Below are positions 23,640 through 34,598 of a stretch of 64,000 nt of DNA, piece after piece (position 1 is the stretch's first letter; every line of letters starts with the position of its first letter). The stretch is from positions 487,525,074 through 487,589,073 of the forward strand of contig VDFB02270651.1 in the NCBI GenBank assembly GCA_007258455.2. The letters run 5' to 3'. The stretch comes from Sequoia sempervirens (Eukaryota; Streptophyta; Pinopsida; Cupressales; Cupressaceae). Made by a program: the position numbers and the translations under genes. The notes beneath the pieces were generated by a model. It ran no database searches. It worked only from the letters and a program-made list of their open reading frames with translations, and was not told the DNA's origin.

Positions 23640-24010
23640 TAGGAATTCATGCTTTGGGACATTGTGAGGGATATCCAATAGGGATTCAATTATATCCATG
23701 GCATCTGTTTCTTTGTTGTTTGCTCTAGGTATTTGCTTGAATGCGATCTCAATGAAGGACCCCTTAGGAATTTCCACCAATTTCTTGTATGGAGTTAGCT
23801 TGTCATTCTTAGTCTAGTATTCATCATTCACTTGATTGATTATCAGCTATGAATCTTTGTATACCTTGAGAGCCATGATATGCCACTGCACTGTTCTTTT
23901 GAGTCTTATGGTTAGAGCCTCATATTCTGCGATATTGTTTGTGTAGGGAAATTCCAACTTGTAGGACCTTGGTATGTAGTCTCCCTATGGAGTGATGAAA
24001 AATACCCTAG
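23640..24010 (-). pseudogene. Second (archaeal-type) RNase H domain of the Tat-type element
   Basis: The minus strand reads LEFPYTNNIAEYEALTIRLK near 23960, the motif carrying a catalytic Glu in archaeal-type RNase H. It is followed by VQWHIMALKVYKDS and IINQVNDEY, and closes with AFKQIPRANNKETDAMDI near 23700, where the N-x3-D motif lies. This extra RNase H between the usual RNase H and integrase is a hallmark of Tat-lineage gypsy elements. Two stops interrupt it (at KDS-stop and DEY-stop). It lies about 120 bp downstream of the first RNase H, in the same polyprotein direction. Confidence 0.85.
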
Positions 24011-24129
24011 CTCTTGATCCATGTTGTGTATAGGAACCATAAAAGTATAACTTCCAATGGTCTGCTATGCTTAAGTTGAAGATGGGTTCATTAGGGAACT
24101 CTGAAATTAGTGGATTCTCTAAGTACATT

Positions 24130-24600
24130 GGTGGCTCTTCTAGTTAGTCTACCATGACTTTCCCTTTGATGGCCTTCCACTCTACATACTCAATGTCATA
24201 TTTTGATATTATCATGACCCAGTTGGACATCCTTCCTATGAGCATTGCTTTGGAGAGTAGGTACTTGAGTAGGTCGATCTTGGAAATGAGTTTGATTTTG
24301 TGTGTTAACATGTAGTGTCTAAAATTTTGTGAGGAAAAAACCACTGCTAGACAAGATTTTTCAATGAAGGAATAATTTAACTCATGCCCTACCATGGTTC
24401 AACTGATGTAGTAGATGGCCTTCTCTATTTCATTTTCATCATGATGAGCTAGGAGAGCATTGAGAGCTATTGTTGTTGTTGATATGTAGAGGATTAGAGG
24501 CTTTCTTAGGATTGGCGGCATAAGCACTAGAGGTGTGAGAAAATACTCTTTGATTTTGTTGAAGGTCTATTCACACTTGTCATCCCATTTGTACGCTACC
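24130..24600 (-). pseudogene. RNase H (retroviral-type position) of the Tat-type element
   Basis: The minus strand gives KPLILYISTTTIALNALLAH, then AIYYIS and the conserved HELNYSFIEKSCLAVVFSSQ, then FRHYMLTHKIKLISKIDLLK and KYDIEYVEWKAIKGK. This is the connection and RNase H region found right after RT in gypsy polyproteins; it removes RNA from the RNA/DNA hybrid. It is continuous with the RT remnant at its 5' side and the second RNase H at its 3' side, but has stop codons. Confidence 0.85.
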
Positions 24601-24603
24601 CCC

Positions 24604-25345
24604 TTATGGATTAGGTGAGAATATGGGATTGATTTGTCTACTAACTGAGCTATGAACTGGCAGATGGACTGTAACTTTACTTGTAGGCCTCTTAGTTGCT
24701 TCAAAGTATTGGGTGCCTCCATCTCGAGGATTTTTTTTTACTTTGGTGGGATCTATTTCAATTCCTCTCATAGACACAATGTATCCTAATAGCTTCCCTG
24801 ATTGTACGCCAAAGATGCACTTCTTTGGATTAAGGCGGACCTTGTATTCCTTAAGTCTATCAAAGATGGCACTTAATGTTGCTATGTGGTCCCTTCTCTT
24901 TCTGGATTTTTCCAATATGTCATTGAAATAATCTTCCACAATCTTATGGATAATGTCATGAAAGGTCATGGCTCTCTAATATGCTACTCAAATGTTCTTT
25001 AGGCCAAACGACATCATGTTCTAGCAATATGTCCCCCATGGACAAATAAAAGCCATTTTGTGTTGATCTTATTTGGCTATCATGATTTGGTTATACCTAG
25101 AAAATCCATCCATCAATGAAAGCATATCATTTCCCATAGTCATATCTACAATCATATCAATGTTGGGAAGTGGGAAGTCATCTTTGAGATATGCCTTGTT
25201 CAAGCCTCTAAAATTTGTGCTGATATGGATGCCCCCATCGGGTTTTAAAATAGGAACTAGATTTGATACCCACTTTGGATAGTCAATTGGTTGTATGAAC
25301 CTTGCATCAAGTAGTTTCTTCAATTCCATTTTGACTAACAAGGCT
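24604..25345 (-). pseudogene. Reverse transcriptase of the Tat-type element
   Basis: Motifs in order on the minus strand: GRFIQP-like ARFIQPIDYPKWVSNLVPIL, then STNFRGLNKAYLKDDFPLP, then SLMDGFSRYNQI with the first catalytic Asp, MAFICPWGTYC, the active-site region, and LNPKKCIFGVQSGKLLGYIV. The usual YVDD is replaced by YFND, so one metal-binding Asp is lost. Stops and a frameshift separate two longer open parts (25341-25069 and 24969-24604). RT copies element RNA into cDNA; this copy is dead. Confidence 0.9.
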
Positions 25346-26214
25346 ATCTAGGGATGCATTTTTTTGAGTTTCTGTCTAACAGGCTTTTCTTAGGGGTAAA
25401 CTATTAGATGGTGGATCACAATCTTCGGATCAAGTCCAAGAATTTTGGCATAGCTCCATACAAAGTTGAATTTTCTCTCCCTTAAGAAAGTAATTATGAT
25501 CTCCTGTTCTTTTGAAATCAATGATTCAGCATAAAATGTGATATGCAAAGTTTCCTCTATGCCTAAGTTGATTGAATTGCACTTTTAAGCTAGAACTGCC
25601 GACTTTTCTTGATGTAGAGCACTAGGAGGAAGATTGAATCCTTCATCCTCAGGTGCCTCATAGAGGTTTTCAGCATTGGATACATCCTTTATTTTTACTG
25701 TTTTTGGGTCAGAGAGTGCCACAGTGTGGCTTTCACTCAAAGACCTTGAGATTATTCTCAAATTTCACTTTTTCTACTAAAGGATTCAATCGTCTCCCCA
25801 TAGTAAGCTTGTGTGTCCAAAATATATCAAACCCAACCTTATGATATTTGTATGGCACTGTGTCCTACAGTCCCATGAATGCCGAGAGCACCTCATCATT
25901 TTCAAAAGTGTCTAGAACCATTGCTCCTTGTTGGTTGCAATCGATGACCTGGGGGTAGACTAGGTTGATTTCATGGGTTTGACTTGTTGACTCAAATGAT
26001 ACAGTACTAATCATAAGAAGGGTGGTGTCCTCAAAAAGAATAGGTAAGTTGGTTATGGGATCTTCGTCATCACCACAACTATAGACATTGGTTATGTCAA
26101 ATGTGAAGTTGTCTATGACTCATCTAGGAGATATGGGTAAGCAAAGTTCGCTTGTTGTTGGTTGAGGGGGAGTCCTGACTAATTTAACTGGGGGATGTCA
26201 TCCACATATGGTTA

Positions 26215-26345
26215 TACTCGAAGGGGTACATTCAAGGCCAATATTTCTCATTCACATCTTAGGAATGATGGGTATTAGAAGCCCATTGTTATTTTTTCCA
26301 AGCCTCTAGTTTTTGTCATAGCCCATGACAAGCATCATTTGTAAG
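26215..26345 (-). pseudogene. G-patch-like segment between protease and RT
   Basis: The minus strand reads MLVMGYDKN, stop, RLGKNNNGLLIPIIPKM, stop, MRNIGLECTPSS. The pattern of MGY..GLGK....G...PI....R..GLGY is that of G-patch-like modules, thought to bind nucleic acid, which occur in some plant gypsy polyproteins. The nested element has the corresponding segment intact at codons 505-540 of its ORF. Confidence 0.6.
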
Positions 26346-26570
26346 CCTTTACTGCTATCATCCATAGGTAGGCCAGTTTCTAGTCTATTGTCTTGGTACA
26401 AAAGTTCTGATGGGTCCTCTTCTATTACTTCTCAACCTAGGTCTCCCTAACTCCTGAATCTAGAGTGGCCAACTCTGTTAGTTTGGGATGATGTTTCAGC
26501 TGGTTGGGGTTGCCCATGAGAACTAGGAGATTGCGGTAAATCTCCTACCATGAAAGCACCTTTTCATTAT

Positions 26571-27125
26571 TTAATTCCCACACCCATTGTATTTGATAAT
26601 GAACTTGATATCACATATGGTGGGGATGATGGGTGTCTCTGCAGTAGCAGTGGAGGCGAGAGTAGCTAGATCAATGTATTGAGTTGAGGGACCCTCATTG
26701 TTTTTAGGTACTTGGGGGATTTTGTAATATTTGGCTTCTTGAGTTTTGCAATAGTAAAAGGGTTTAGGATTCCCATGGATAGTGACCTCTTGGCCTTGGT
26801 ACAAAAATTTTACACACTGGTAGAAGGTGGAAGCAACAACTTGCATCCTATGAATCGAGGGATGCCCCAAGAGGATATTATAAGGAAATTCTAGGTTGAG
26901 AACTTGACAAGTTGTTTCCATGATGGCCAACCCTACTTGAATAGGGAGTTGGATAGTGCCTTGAGACACTCTTTCTTGATCATCATAGGCTCTTATAGTT
27001 TTTCCTTTTCCTTTTTCAATAAAATATTCAGATAAGCCTAGGCTTTTTATTAATTTGAGGGTGCATATGTTCAACCCCACACCTCCATCTACTAGGACTC
27101 TCTTGACCTTTTTTTAATAGATGTA
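26571..27125 (-). pseudogene. Aspartic protease of the Tat-type element
   Basis: The minus strand reads RVLVDGGVGLNICTL near 27100, where LVDGG stands for the D-S/T-G active site of retropepsins. A long open part then contains FPYNILLGHPSIHRMQVVAS, the conserved C-terminal ILLG.PW.H motif, and VKFLYQGQEVTIHG. The protease would cut the Gag-Pol precursor. Part of it (27080-26571) is still open for 169 codons. Confidence 0.82.
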
Positions 27126-27359
27126 AGCCTCCAAATGAAGCACATGATTGTGAGATGGTTGTGTTGGAAGATCTTGTTTTGAAAATGTTAGGAGATGAGG
27201 TGTGGTGATCTGTGTGACCATAGCTTGGAATTGATCCACATCAAGATTAATAGGGACATAAGATGAGGTCAAAGATTCTTCAAGGTTTTTTCTGTGGGCT
27301 GGTGAAATTTTCAGCAACTCCATGATGGAGATCTGAGTTGGGGTTCTTTTCAACTATTC

Positions 27360-28859
27360 AAGGAAATTGTGCCCATTAGGAATGAACCTTTGATTGGAGG
27401 TGGATGCTCTATTTGGATGAGAAGATCTTGTGATGGTGACTTTTCCACCTCTTATGGTGACTCCACAATCAACTTGGGCTCCTTTGATGGCGATGGTAGT
27501 ACAAACTCATCTAGGGATGCAACAACATGGTCGTATACATGATTCACACTTTTGAAGGAGCATTTTCCTTTATTATTGTTATTGTTCTCTTTTTTGTTAT
27601 GATTGGGTATCAGATTCATGTAGATCTTTAGATTCAAATTTCCTGTTGGTTCTTCCACATTTATGATTTTGTCATCAATGAGGTCTTGGATCAAGTTTTT
27701 CAACCTCATGCAACTAGCAGTTGTCTGTTCCTTGATTTTGTGGAAATCACAAAGGTGATTTTCATTGTACCATGGTGGTTTTACTATAGGTTTTTGATAG
27801 TTTTCATAGGTGGGGATGGTGATGATTTTTTCCTCCAGTAGTCTCTTCATGATGGATTCAACCAATTCCCCAAGGGAAGTGTAGTTTTGCTTGGGGGAAT
27901 TTTTGTTTTGTTGGGGTGGCCCCCTTTGATAGTTCACATTGTTGATTGTTTGATTATTTGGCTGTTGAACCACAGTGTTAGCTTGTCGATTGTTTTGATT
28001 ATTGTTTTGGGGTTGTTGCTGGGGTGCTGGTGTGTTTTGTCAAGGAGCATTGATGACAACTTTGGCATCGACAACACCATCATTGGTAATGTTTCTATTT
28101 TTCACCCAGGTGCGAGTTTTATCTTTTTTTCTCAGGTGTGAGTTTTATCATTAGAGTGAATTTTATTGTTTTGTTTTTTAGGATAGGCAATTGTTCCTCC
28201 TTGTGAAATAAGGGCTTGTTCAATATTAAGCGCCTTGAAGATCAGTTTGCCATACATGGTGATTCCTTGCAATTTTACATGGAATGCCAAGGTTCCCTCT
28301 AGATTAGAGATGATAATGAAAACTTGTTGTTCTTCTAGTAGGGCCCATTTGGTCTGATTGGTCTTGTATCACCAACATTGTAGAAAGGAAGCCAATGATT
28401 TGTTATTTCCTTATTTAAGAGTGGATAGTTCCTCTAGACTAAAATCCATACCAATATTGAATGTGTATCCTTTTATGAATGTGTCTACTATCTCTTGGAA
28501 CTTCTTGATGCTTGGAGAGAGGTGATAGAGCCACTCCATGACTTGGACAACCAAACTTCTAGGAAATAGCCACATCAAATATGTATCGTCATATGTGACT
28601 TCCATGCAATGCACTTGGAGTTCCCTGATGTGATATTTAGGGTTTCCAATCCCACAATATTTATCAAATTTGAGGATTTCAAATCCCTTTGGGAACAATT
28701 TCATTGCAAGACTCTTATCAAATAGATAAGGACACAAGTTGCTAGGTGTTTTTGTGGTTTTCCCTGACTGAAGGTCAGGAACTTATTATGACAACAACAT
28801 GATTTGTGTTGTCACATCATTTTGTAGATCAAAGGGTGGAGTGAAGATGTTTTACAATG
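27360..28859 (-). pseudogene. Gag core and zinc-knuckle-like region of the Tat-type element (3' of the nested insertion)
   Basis: The minus strand reads LAMKLFPKGFEILKFDKYCG, IGNPKYHIRELQVHC, DDTYLMWLFPRSLVVQVMEW and SIKKFQEIVDTFIKGYTFNI, the order of the retrotransposon gag domain; a 28737-28411 part is open for 108 codons. Farther on (27973-27452, 173 codons) is a Gln/Asn-rich stretch and HLCDFHKIKEQTTASCMRLK, a degenerate CxxH-type knuckle typical of this lineage. The nested element at 28865 splits gag: the N-terminal half continues at 37918-39290. Confidence 0.82.
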
Positions 28860-28864
28860 GTTAA

Positions 28865-30163
28865 TGTAGACACCTAAAAATGACCTAGGCCTGCAAGCTT
28901 CATTTTTACCACTTTCGTCCTAGCATAATTATGTCATTTATTTATGTCCTTGGTCCACATTCGACTATTGATTAAATAATTCATGATTATTTAATTAATT
29001 CATGTCCTTTCATTCCTCTTGATTATTAAATAAATAAATTGCATTTATTTATTAAATACGTCATTACCTATCTAAGTCTTTCTTTAATTAAATAAATTTC
29101 TTAATTTATTTAATCCCCCTTTGTCATTTAATTCTTTTTCATTATTAAATAAATAAATTTCATTTATTTATTTAATACGTCACTAATTGTCTTAATTAAA
29201 TAAATTGATTAATTTATTTAATTAATTAGTCTTATCTCCTAAATTAAATAATTAAAATTTAATTATTTAATTGCCAATTTCATATTCTTCTCATTTTAAA
29301 TAAATTAAATTATTTAAAATGTCATGTCAATCCTAACTGTCAGTCATTTTTGATAAATAATCTGAAAAAGATTATTTATTATCTCTCAAAATCCATAATT
29401 TGAATTATTTTAATTCAAATTAGTAAATAATCTTCTAAAAATCAAGCAATTGGGCAGATTCTTGATTTTCTAAATCTTATCTTCAGTTCACATCTTATCT
29501 CTTTGATTTTTTGAATCTTGCAAATCAGGCAATCTTATCTTCTTGATTTTTCGAAAATCTTTATTTTCTAATTAATTTGTCTCATTTATTCTCCACCGTC
29601 GATCTAATTTTATTCTGATCGTTCGATTAAGGATTTTGCCCTAACCCTAATTAGGGATTCTCAGGTGTAATCTGGATCGTTCATTTCATTGATTTATTTC
29701 GTCCATCCATTCGAAATGACATTTTCTATAAAATGCCATCTTCTTCTCATTTTTCGAACACACACACATGCTGAAATTTTGCGTAATTACTATAGGCATT
29801 CATTTACTTTCACATATTTTGTCATAGGCAATTGTAGTGCTAATTATTATAGGAATTTGATTAATATTGGTATTTGTTTTAGGCATAGACATTGGCAATA
29901 GTCATAGGCATTTAAATTCTGAGTAAATCCTTCAAAACTTGCTTTAGTCTTGTCTTTTGTCAAAGTTGCTCTTACAAATCTAAGGGCATCTTCATTTACT
30001 GCAAGCTAGGAGGTGTAACGAAGATCAATCATGGAAGATGGAGAATGCAGGTGATATAATTGTCTTTTACTTTCATTGTATTCCTTTGTGCTTTGTTATA
30101 TTCAATGAATTTTAGTGTTATTTGATCTAACCATCTAATAAATCTATTTTCCCCTTGATTACA
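28865..30163 (+). repeat. 5' LTR of the nested element
   Basis: It starts TGTAGACACC and ends CTTGATTACA. Its U3 carries repeated AT palindromes (AATAAATAAAT facing ATTTATTTATT around 29025-29060 and again 29145-29180). The TATA box is at 29726 and an ACACACACA stretch follows about 35 bp later. Confidence 0.95.
29726..29733 (+). promoter_or_regulatory. TATA box of the 5' LTR
   Basis: CTATAAAA lies between TTT and TGCCATCTTC and is identical in the 3' LTR at 37474. It is the probable promoter of the element RNA. Confidence 0.7.
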
Positions 30164-30178
30164 TTGGTAAACCCGACA
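30164..30178 (+). other. Primer binding site candidate of the nested element
   Basis: TTGGTAAACCCGACA follows the LTR end directly. The core TTGGTRAACC is shared with the site of the element at 44107 (45715-45724). I do not assign the tRNA. Confidence 0.55.
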
Positions 30179-31877
30179 TTTTGTAGAGAAATTTGTGTGT
30201 GTTCTTGTTTGCTTTCACTGTTTTGCAGATTACAGCCAATACGCCATACGAAATCCCGTCACCTTAATTAGAGCACAGAAAAATGGTCGAATAAAATATT
30301 TTCAAACGGTTTCTGGGTTTTGTAGATCTCGCTCTCAGCTTTTCAGAACATCAAACCGTTCTAAATTTTGTTGAGATTTGAGAAAGTTATGGGCATTTTA
30401 GTGATCGTAGTTTTTTTCAATTTAATTTTTAAACCCGCGTTTTTCTTTTGTCTATAACATTTTTTTTGTGCAGAATTGTGGAAAAAAATTTCTGGGTTTT
30501 GAAGGTATATCATTTAACTTTCCATAGATATCTACCACTTAAAATTTTGTTAGGTTTTGAGCAAGTTATCGCTGTTTTAATTTACTACTATCATTAATGT
30601 TTTATTTATTTATTTATTTATTTTTGTGTTACTAATCTTCTCTTGTAGCATGCGGCGATCCCTATTCGTATGTCGAAGACCATTGATTAAAGTGATTACT
30701 AATTCATTGTTTGCAGATTCGAATGTCGAAGACAAGATAAATAAATATTGTGCTTGTTTTTCTTTCATAGATTAGCAAACATTTGATTTTGGTGCATAGA
30801 AAAAGAACACATATCTTCTTTGATTGATTGTGCTTGCAATATGGTAGGTGAGTATGCTCTCACTTGGTGAAAACCTCATGATCAGAAAACCAGACCCATC
30901 TTTATTTGTTAATTACCCTTCATGATTCAGTATATCGGAGTATCCTCTCCCCTTGCGCATTCGTGCGATCCTGTGTGTAAGAGAAACGGTTACTGACTCT
31001 AGAACTTGGGCCTGTTCTGGTGGGAAAAAATACTCACCCCAGAATGACTCAGACTGGTAGCACCCTGACACCGAGGGACTTCCAGCCAGTATATAAAAGT
31101 GGGTTCTTGGGGAAAGCCCAAGAATCACGAGCGTGGTTCCGACGAGATGGATCCGAAAGGGGACACTCGCCGCATGGATCACGCCCCACAAACGGAATGC
31201 CCAAATTAAAAACCTCTTGTCTTAGTGTCCAACCGTTCTATTGGCCGTTATTTTGTATAGTGCAGGGTACAGTATCATGCCCGAAGACACTCACGACTGA
31301 TCCCCTTGAGTAGAGATAGCAGTTCTTGGGAAGTCACTACCCAAGAATTCGAATTTGGTGTGCTTGAATGACGTTAATGAGCCGTGGAGGGGAGCCAATG
31401 CCACCAAAATTCTAAGCTATCCACTCTCAAGAAGGAAAGGTGTTTATCACCAATCCGGGGTATATCGGTGGGCTATACCAAGTATACAAACCCTTGGCCT
31501 ATTGGCCTTTTAGGATTGTACTTGTCTTATGTGTGTTTGTTTACACCTAAAACATTGTGCTTGTCAAGTGCTTGTTTGATTTTTTTCAAAACATTATACA
31601 CAATATTCACAAATCTGGACACAAACAATCAACCTTGGACAACTCATAATTTTCAACAAGACATCAAAACACAATCTCAGTCCTCATTTTGAACTTAAAC
31701 TTGGTATTGTCCATCATAGTCCTCATTTGGTATCTAGACTTGGCATTGGTCATTTTTCTTAGTCAACATCTTTATTGTCACCTTAGCATTTGGCATCCTT
31801 TCTTGACCAATTTTATCACCTTGCATTAGTCATTTCCCTTAGAAAAACATCATTATCACTCTGCATTTAACAACATC
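30179..31877 (+). other. Long leader of the nested element with a block conserved in the host element
   Basis: There are 1.7 kb between the primer site and the ORF. The block about 31015-31205 is similar to the leader of the Tat-type element on the minus strand (about 41420-41210): shared features are GTGGGAAAAA, GACTTCCA then GTATATAA, a GGATGG/GATGGATCC part and CGCCGCATGGAT / TCGCTGCATGGAT. Short frames in it are not convincing as genes because the similarity is as good in non-coding parts and stops occur. Confidence 0.6.
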
Positions 31878-34319
31878 ATGACATCCACCACCTTGTCTTC
31901 CCTTCGCCAAAATATGGATAGGCTTGCTAGTAAAATTGAATACGAATTACTCTGTAGAGGTCAATACCAAGAAGCCTCAGACTTTAGGAGACAATTTATC
32001 CAAGCTGAAAATCAAGGTCTTTCATACCAACAACCCATCAGTCCTAGTCCTCTGTCCATCTACCCTCACTACCAAAATTCACTTAACACAAATCCTGCCA
32101 TTAATTCACAACAAACGTCCACTTATCACCCTTATCCTAACCTTGACAAGGGAAGTCAATTATCCGCTAGTCCATTCCAAACCTCCACATCATATGCTAG
32201 TCCTTCACCTATTAATCCCATCCAAGTCTGTATCCCTTATCAACCATCTACCAACTCATGTCAATTCCCTACAACATACCATACTAATCCCGTCCAAGTC
32301 CCCAAGTCTTATTTTAGTCAACCTTACACTAATCCAGCTCAAAACTCCATGGCATATCAGGTTGAAGTCCCCATGTCACATCCTATACCATCACATCCTA
32401 ATCCAATCCAAGACTCCATGTCATATCCAGTCAAAGACTCCATGTCATATCCGGTTCAAGTCTCCACGTCATACCCTTGTTCTTCACATACTATTCCAAT
32501 GCAATTGCCCATGTCATATTCTAGTCCTTCACATACTAGTCCCATCCAAGTCTCCATGTCCTATCCTAGTCCATCATTCATTAATCCTTTTCAAGTCATC
32601 CCCTCACAAGCCACATCTAGTCATAAATTTTTTGTCATTGCTCAAAGTCAAATCCCATCGTCTACACTTGAGGATACATGTCAAAATGAAAGCCCAAAGC
32701 ATAACCTTATAAAGTCACCCTCATGTCAAGAACAAGGTAGTCCATCCCATGACCCTATCTTAAACTCCATTCAAGGAGTCCTTCAAGACAATCATGACAT
32801 CCAAAACACACCTATCCATGACAACCCCATCTTTGAACAAGACCCTACCATTGACCAAGAAGTCCAAATCCACGACCTCATTTTTGACCAAGACCCTATT
32901 GTTGACCAAGAAGTCCAAAACGATCCACTCCTTGACCTTTATGCCATTTATGATCAAATACTTTTCAATCCTATACAGGCCTCGACTATTGACAGTTTCC
33001 AAAATGAGACATTTGCCTCCATTACACACATAGACGATATTCCTCAAGCACAAGAGTATTCCAATATGGACATATTTGAAAATGATCAAGCTATAGCTAA
33101 ATTTACTAGAATCTATAACACTGACCATCAAGATGGTTTTGACATTGAATTGGATGCATTAATAGAATCATCTGAACCTAACATGTTGCATGATCAGACC
33201 AAAGATATCAGTCAAGAATATGTCCAACATGACAATGAAGCTAAGACACTTTATCAACTAGGGTCATCTATTTTTGTTAGAGCAGACTTTCTTGCAGATG
33301 AAAATATTACAAGTGACAGTGTCCATAGACATCATGATGGGTTAGCATCTTGCTTTCAAAACAACAAATACCCCATTGCAAATAGAATTTGTCAAAGCAT
33401 GCAATATCAAGGCAAAGGACTAGGTATACACGAGCAAAGAATTCTAGAACCAATACAACTTCAAGCAAATTACAGACATCAAGGTCTTGGTTATTCCTCA
33501 GACATCAAATCAAACGATGCCAGTGGTACCTCCTCGATACTTGGGGTAACCTTGTCAGATACAAATGTCAAAATAGAATCCATGAGAAATCCTTGTCATA
33601 AGATTGTTGCCAACACCCCATCCACCCACACCATAAACCATCATTCTATCATGAATCAACCTCCCCTTTGGGACCAACAAAAGCAAAAGTCTTACAAGTC
33701 AAAAGATCAAAATCAAATGTCAAAGACCATTGAATCAAACAAAAGGACAAGTGGACAAATGAAATTAAAATGGATCCCAAAGAAAAGTGGATCAATAAAA
33801 GAAAATATGTCAAAAGAAAAAGTCAATAGATATGTGGAGCCACAAGACAAGAGGACTCCCACATATAACACATGTCCACCTCCTTCAAAATGGTCATCAA
33901 TCAAGACATATAAAAGTGTTGGTTCTAAACACCATCCCTCCAAAATCCGTCATCCACCATCCCAAGTTTGGAAAATAAAAAGTGATTCATCCAAACGTCC
34001 AAACAACCTTTCCATGTCCACCATCATTTGTCATAACCCTACATCTCGTCTAAAGTCCAAAAATCCCACGTCACAAATTCGTCACATCATGGTAGCAACT
34101 CTTTACCACAAGGACTCTCATGGCACTCTATTGCGATGTGCGTATTTTGATAAGGCTAATGCTAGTACCAAAAAGGATCACAATGACATCGATCAGTTGT
34201 ACACAAGTGCTACGATCCTGACAAGACAACTCCTTCAGCAAGGTCATTATTGGCATATCATGGCACCAGTCTCTACATCGACACCGTCAATGCATTCAGA
34301 ACAGTCAGTGGTCATCTAA
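31878..34319 (+). CDS. Intact 813-aa Pro/Ser-rich protein with G-patch-like segment (non-autonomous retrotransposon ORF)
   Basis: The only long intact frame in the window. Residues 1-50 are predicted helical (SSLRQNMDRLASKIEYELLC). Residues 50-235 are Pro/Ser/Tyr-rich with imperfect repeats of the form SYP-PSHTSPIQVSM. Residues about 315-350 repeat QDPIVDQEVQ, acidic. Around 505-540 a G-patch-like part reads YQGKGLGIHEQRILEPIQLQ, then RHQGLGYS. Residues 590-720 are Lys-rich (KLKWIPKKSGSIKEN), suitable for RNA binding. There is no zinc knuckle, protease or polymerase motif. Similarity to the G-patch linker of the host Tat-type polyprotein suggests descent from a Gag-Pol from which the enzymatic parts were lost. 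A Gag-like or RNA-chaperone role is an inference. The start is the ATG of MTSTTLSS, the first in frame. Confidence 0.75.
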   Translation: MTSTTLSSLRQNMDRLASKIEYELLCRGQYQEASDFRRQFIQAENQGLSYQQPISPSPLSIYPHYQNSLNTNPAINSQQTSTYHPYPNLDKGSQLSASPFQTSTSYASPSPINPIQVCIPYQPSTNSCQFPTTYHTNPVQVPKSYFSQPYTNPAQNSMAYQVEVPMSHPIPSHPNPIQDSMSYPVKDSMSYPVQVSTSYPCSSHTIPMQLPMSYSSPSHTSPIQVSMSYPSPSFINPFQVIPSQATSSHKFFVIAQSQIPSSTLEDTCQNESPKHNLIKSPSCQEQGSPSHDPILNSIQGVLQDNHDIQNTPIHDNPIFEQDPTIDQEVQIHDLIFDQDPIVDQEVQNDPLLDLYAIYDQILFNPIQASTIDSFQNETFASITHIDDIPQAQEYSNMDIFENDQAIAKFTRIYNTDHQDGFDIELDALIESSEPNMLHDQTKDISQEYVQHDNEAKTLYQLGSSIFVRADFLADENITSDSVHRHHDGLASCFQNNKYPIANRICQSMQYQGKGLGIHEQRILEPIQLQANYRHQGLGYSSDIKSNDASGTSSILGVTLSDTNVKIESMRNPCHKIVANTPSTHTINHHSIMNQPPLWDQQKQKSYKSKDQNQMSKTIESNKRTSGQMKLKWIPKKSGSIKENMSKEKVNRYVEPQDKRTPTYNTCPPPSKWSSIKTYKSVGSKHHPSKIRHPPSQVWKIKSDSSKRPNNLSMSTIICHNPTSRLKSKNPTSQIRHIMVATLYHKDSHGTLLRCAYFDKANASTKKDHNDIDQLYTSATILTRQLLQQGHYWHIMAPVSTSTPSMHSEQSVVI

Positions 34320-34367
34320 AGCATCCAAGCTATCCACAATATCAAAAACACAAAAAAAAAAAAAATC

Positions 34368-34539
34368 GTCACCCTGATGAAAACTTGGCAAATAGGCGTC
34401 TTGGTGACACCAAAAAAATCAAAAAGTCAAGAAAATAGTAAAGAGAAAAATTTCATCCAACGGTGAAAACTTTGCAAACATGCGCCTTGGATAAATACCA
34501 TGATGAAAACCTGGAAAACAGGCGTCATGTGTAAAATAA
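34368..34539 (+). other. Three stem-loop modules after the ORF, shared with the Tat-type element
   Basis: Module 1 (34368-34409) begins GTCACC, ends GGTGAC and contains CTGATGAAAACTTGGCAAAT. Module 2 (34458-34490) contains GGTGAAAACTTTGCAAAC and GCCTTGG. Module 3 (34499-34539) contains GATGAAAACCTGGAAAAC and ends TGTGTAAAATAA. Modules 1 and 3 correspond in order to the two modules of the host element (22247-22207, then 22118-22084). Confidence 0.6.
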
Positions 34540-34598
34540 ATCATCTATGTGGACTCTTACACTTGGGGGCAAGTCATCTCATATCCTAGGCCTTCATC

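Noticed and set aside
30913..31313. Overlapping frames of 92 and 97 codons on both strands in the leader
   Set aside because: Similarity to the other element's leader extends outside the frames and the counterpart is interrupted, so the conservation is better seen as a non-coding block.
31924..32712. Second plus-strand frame of 262 codons overlapping the 813-codon ORF
   Set aside because: It lies wholly within the Pro/Ser-rich repeats of the large ORF in another frame; low complexity keeps it open and it has no own features.
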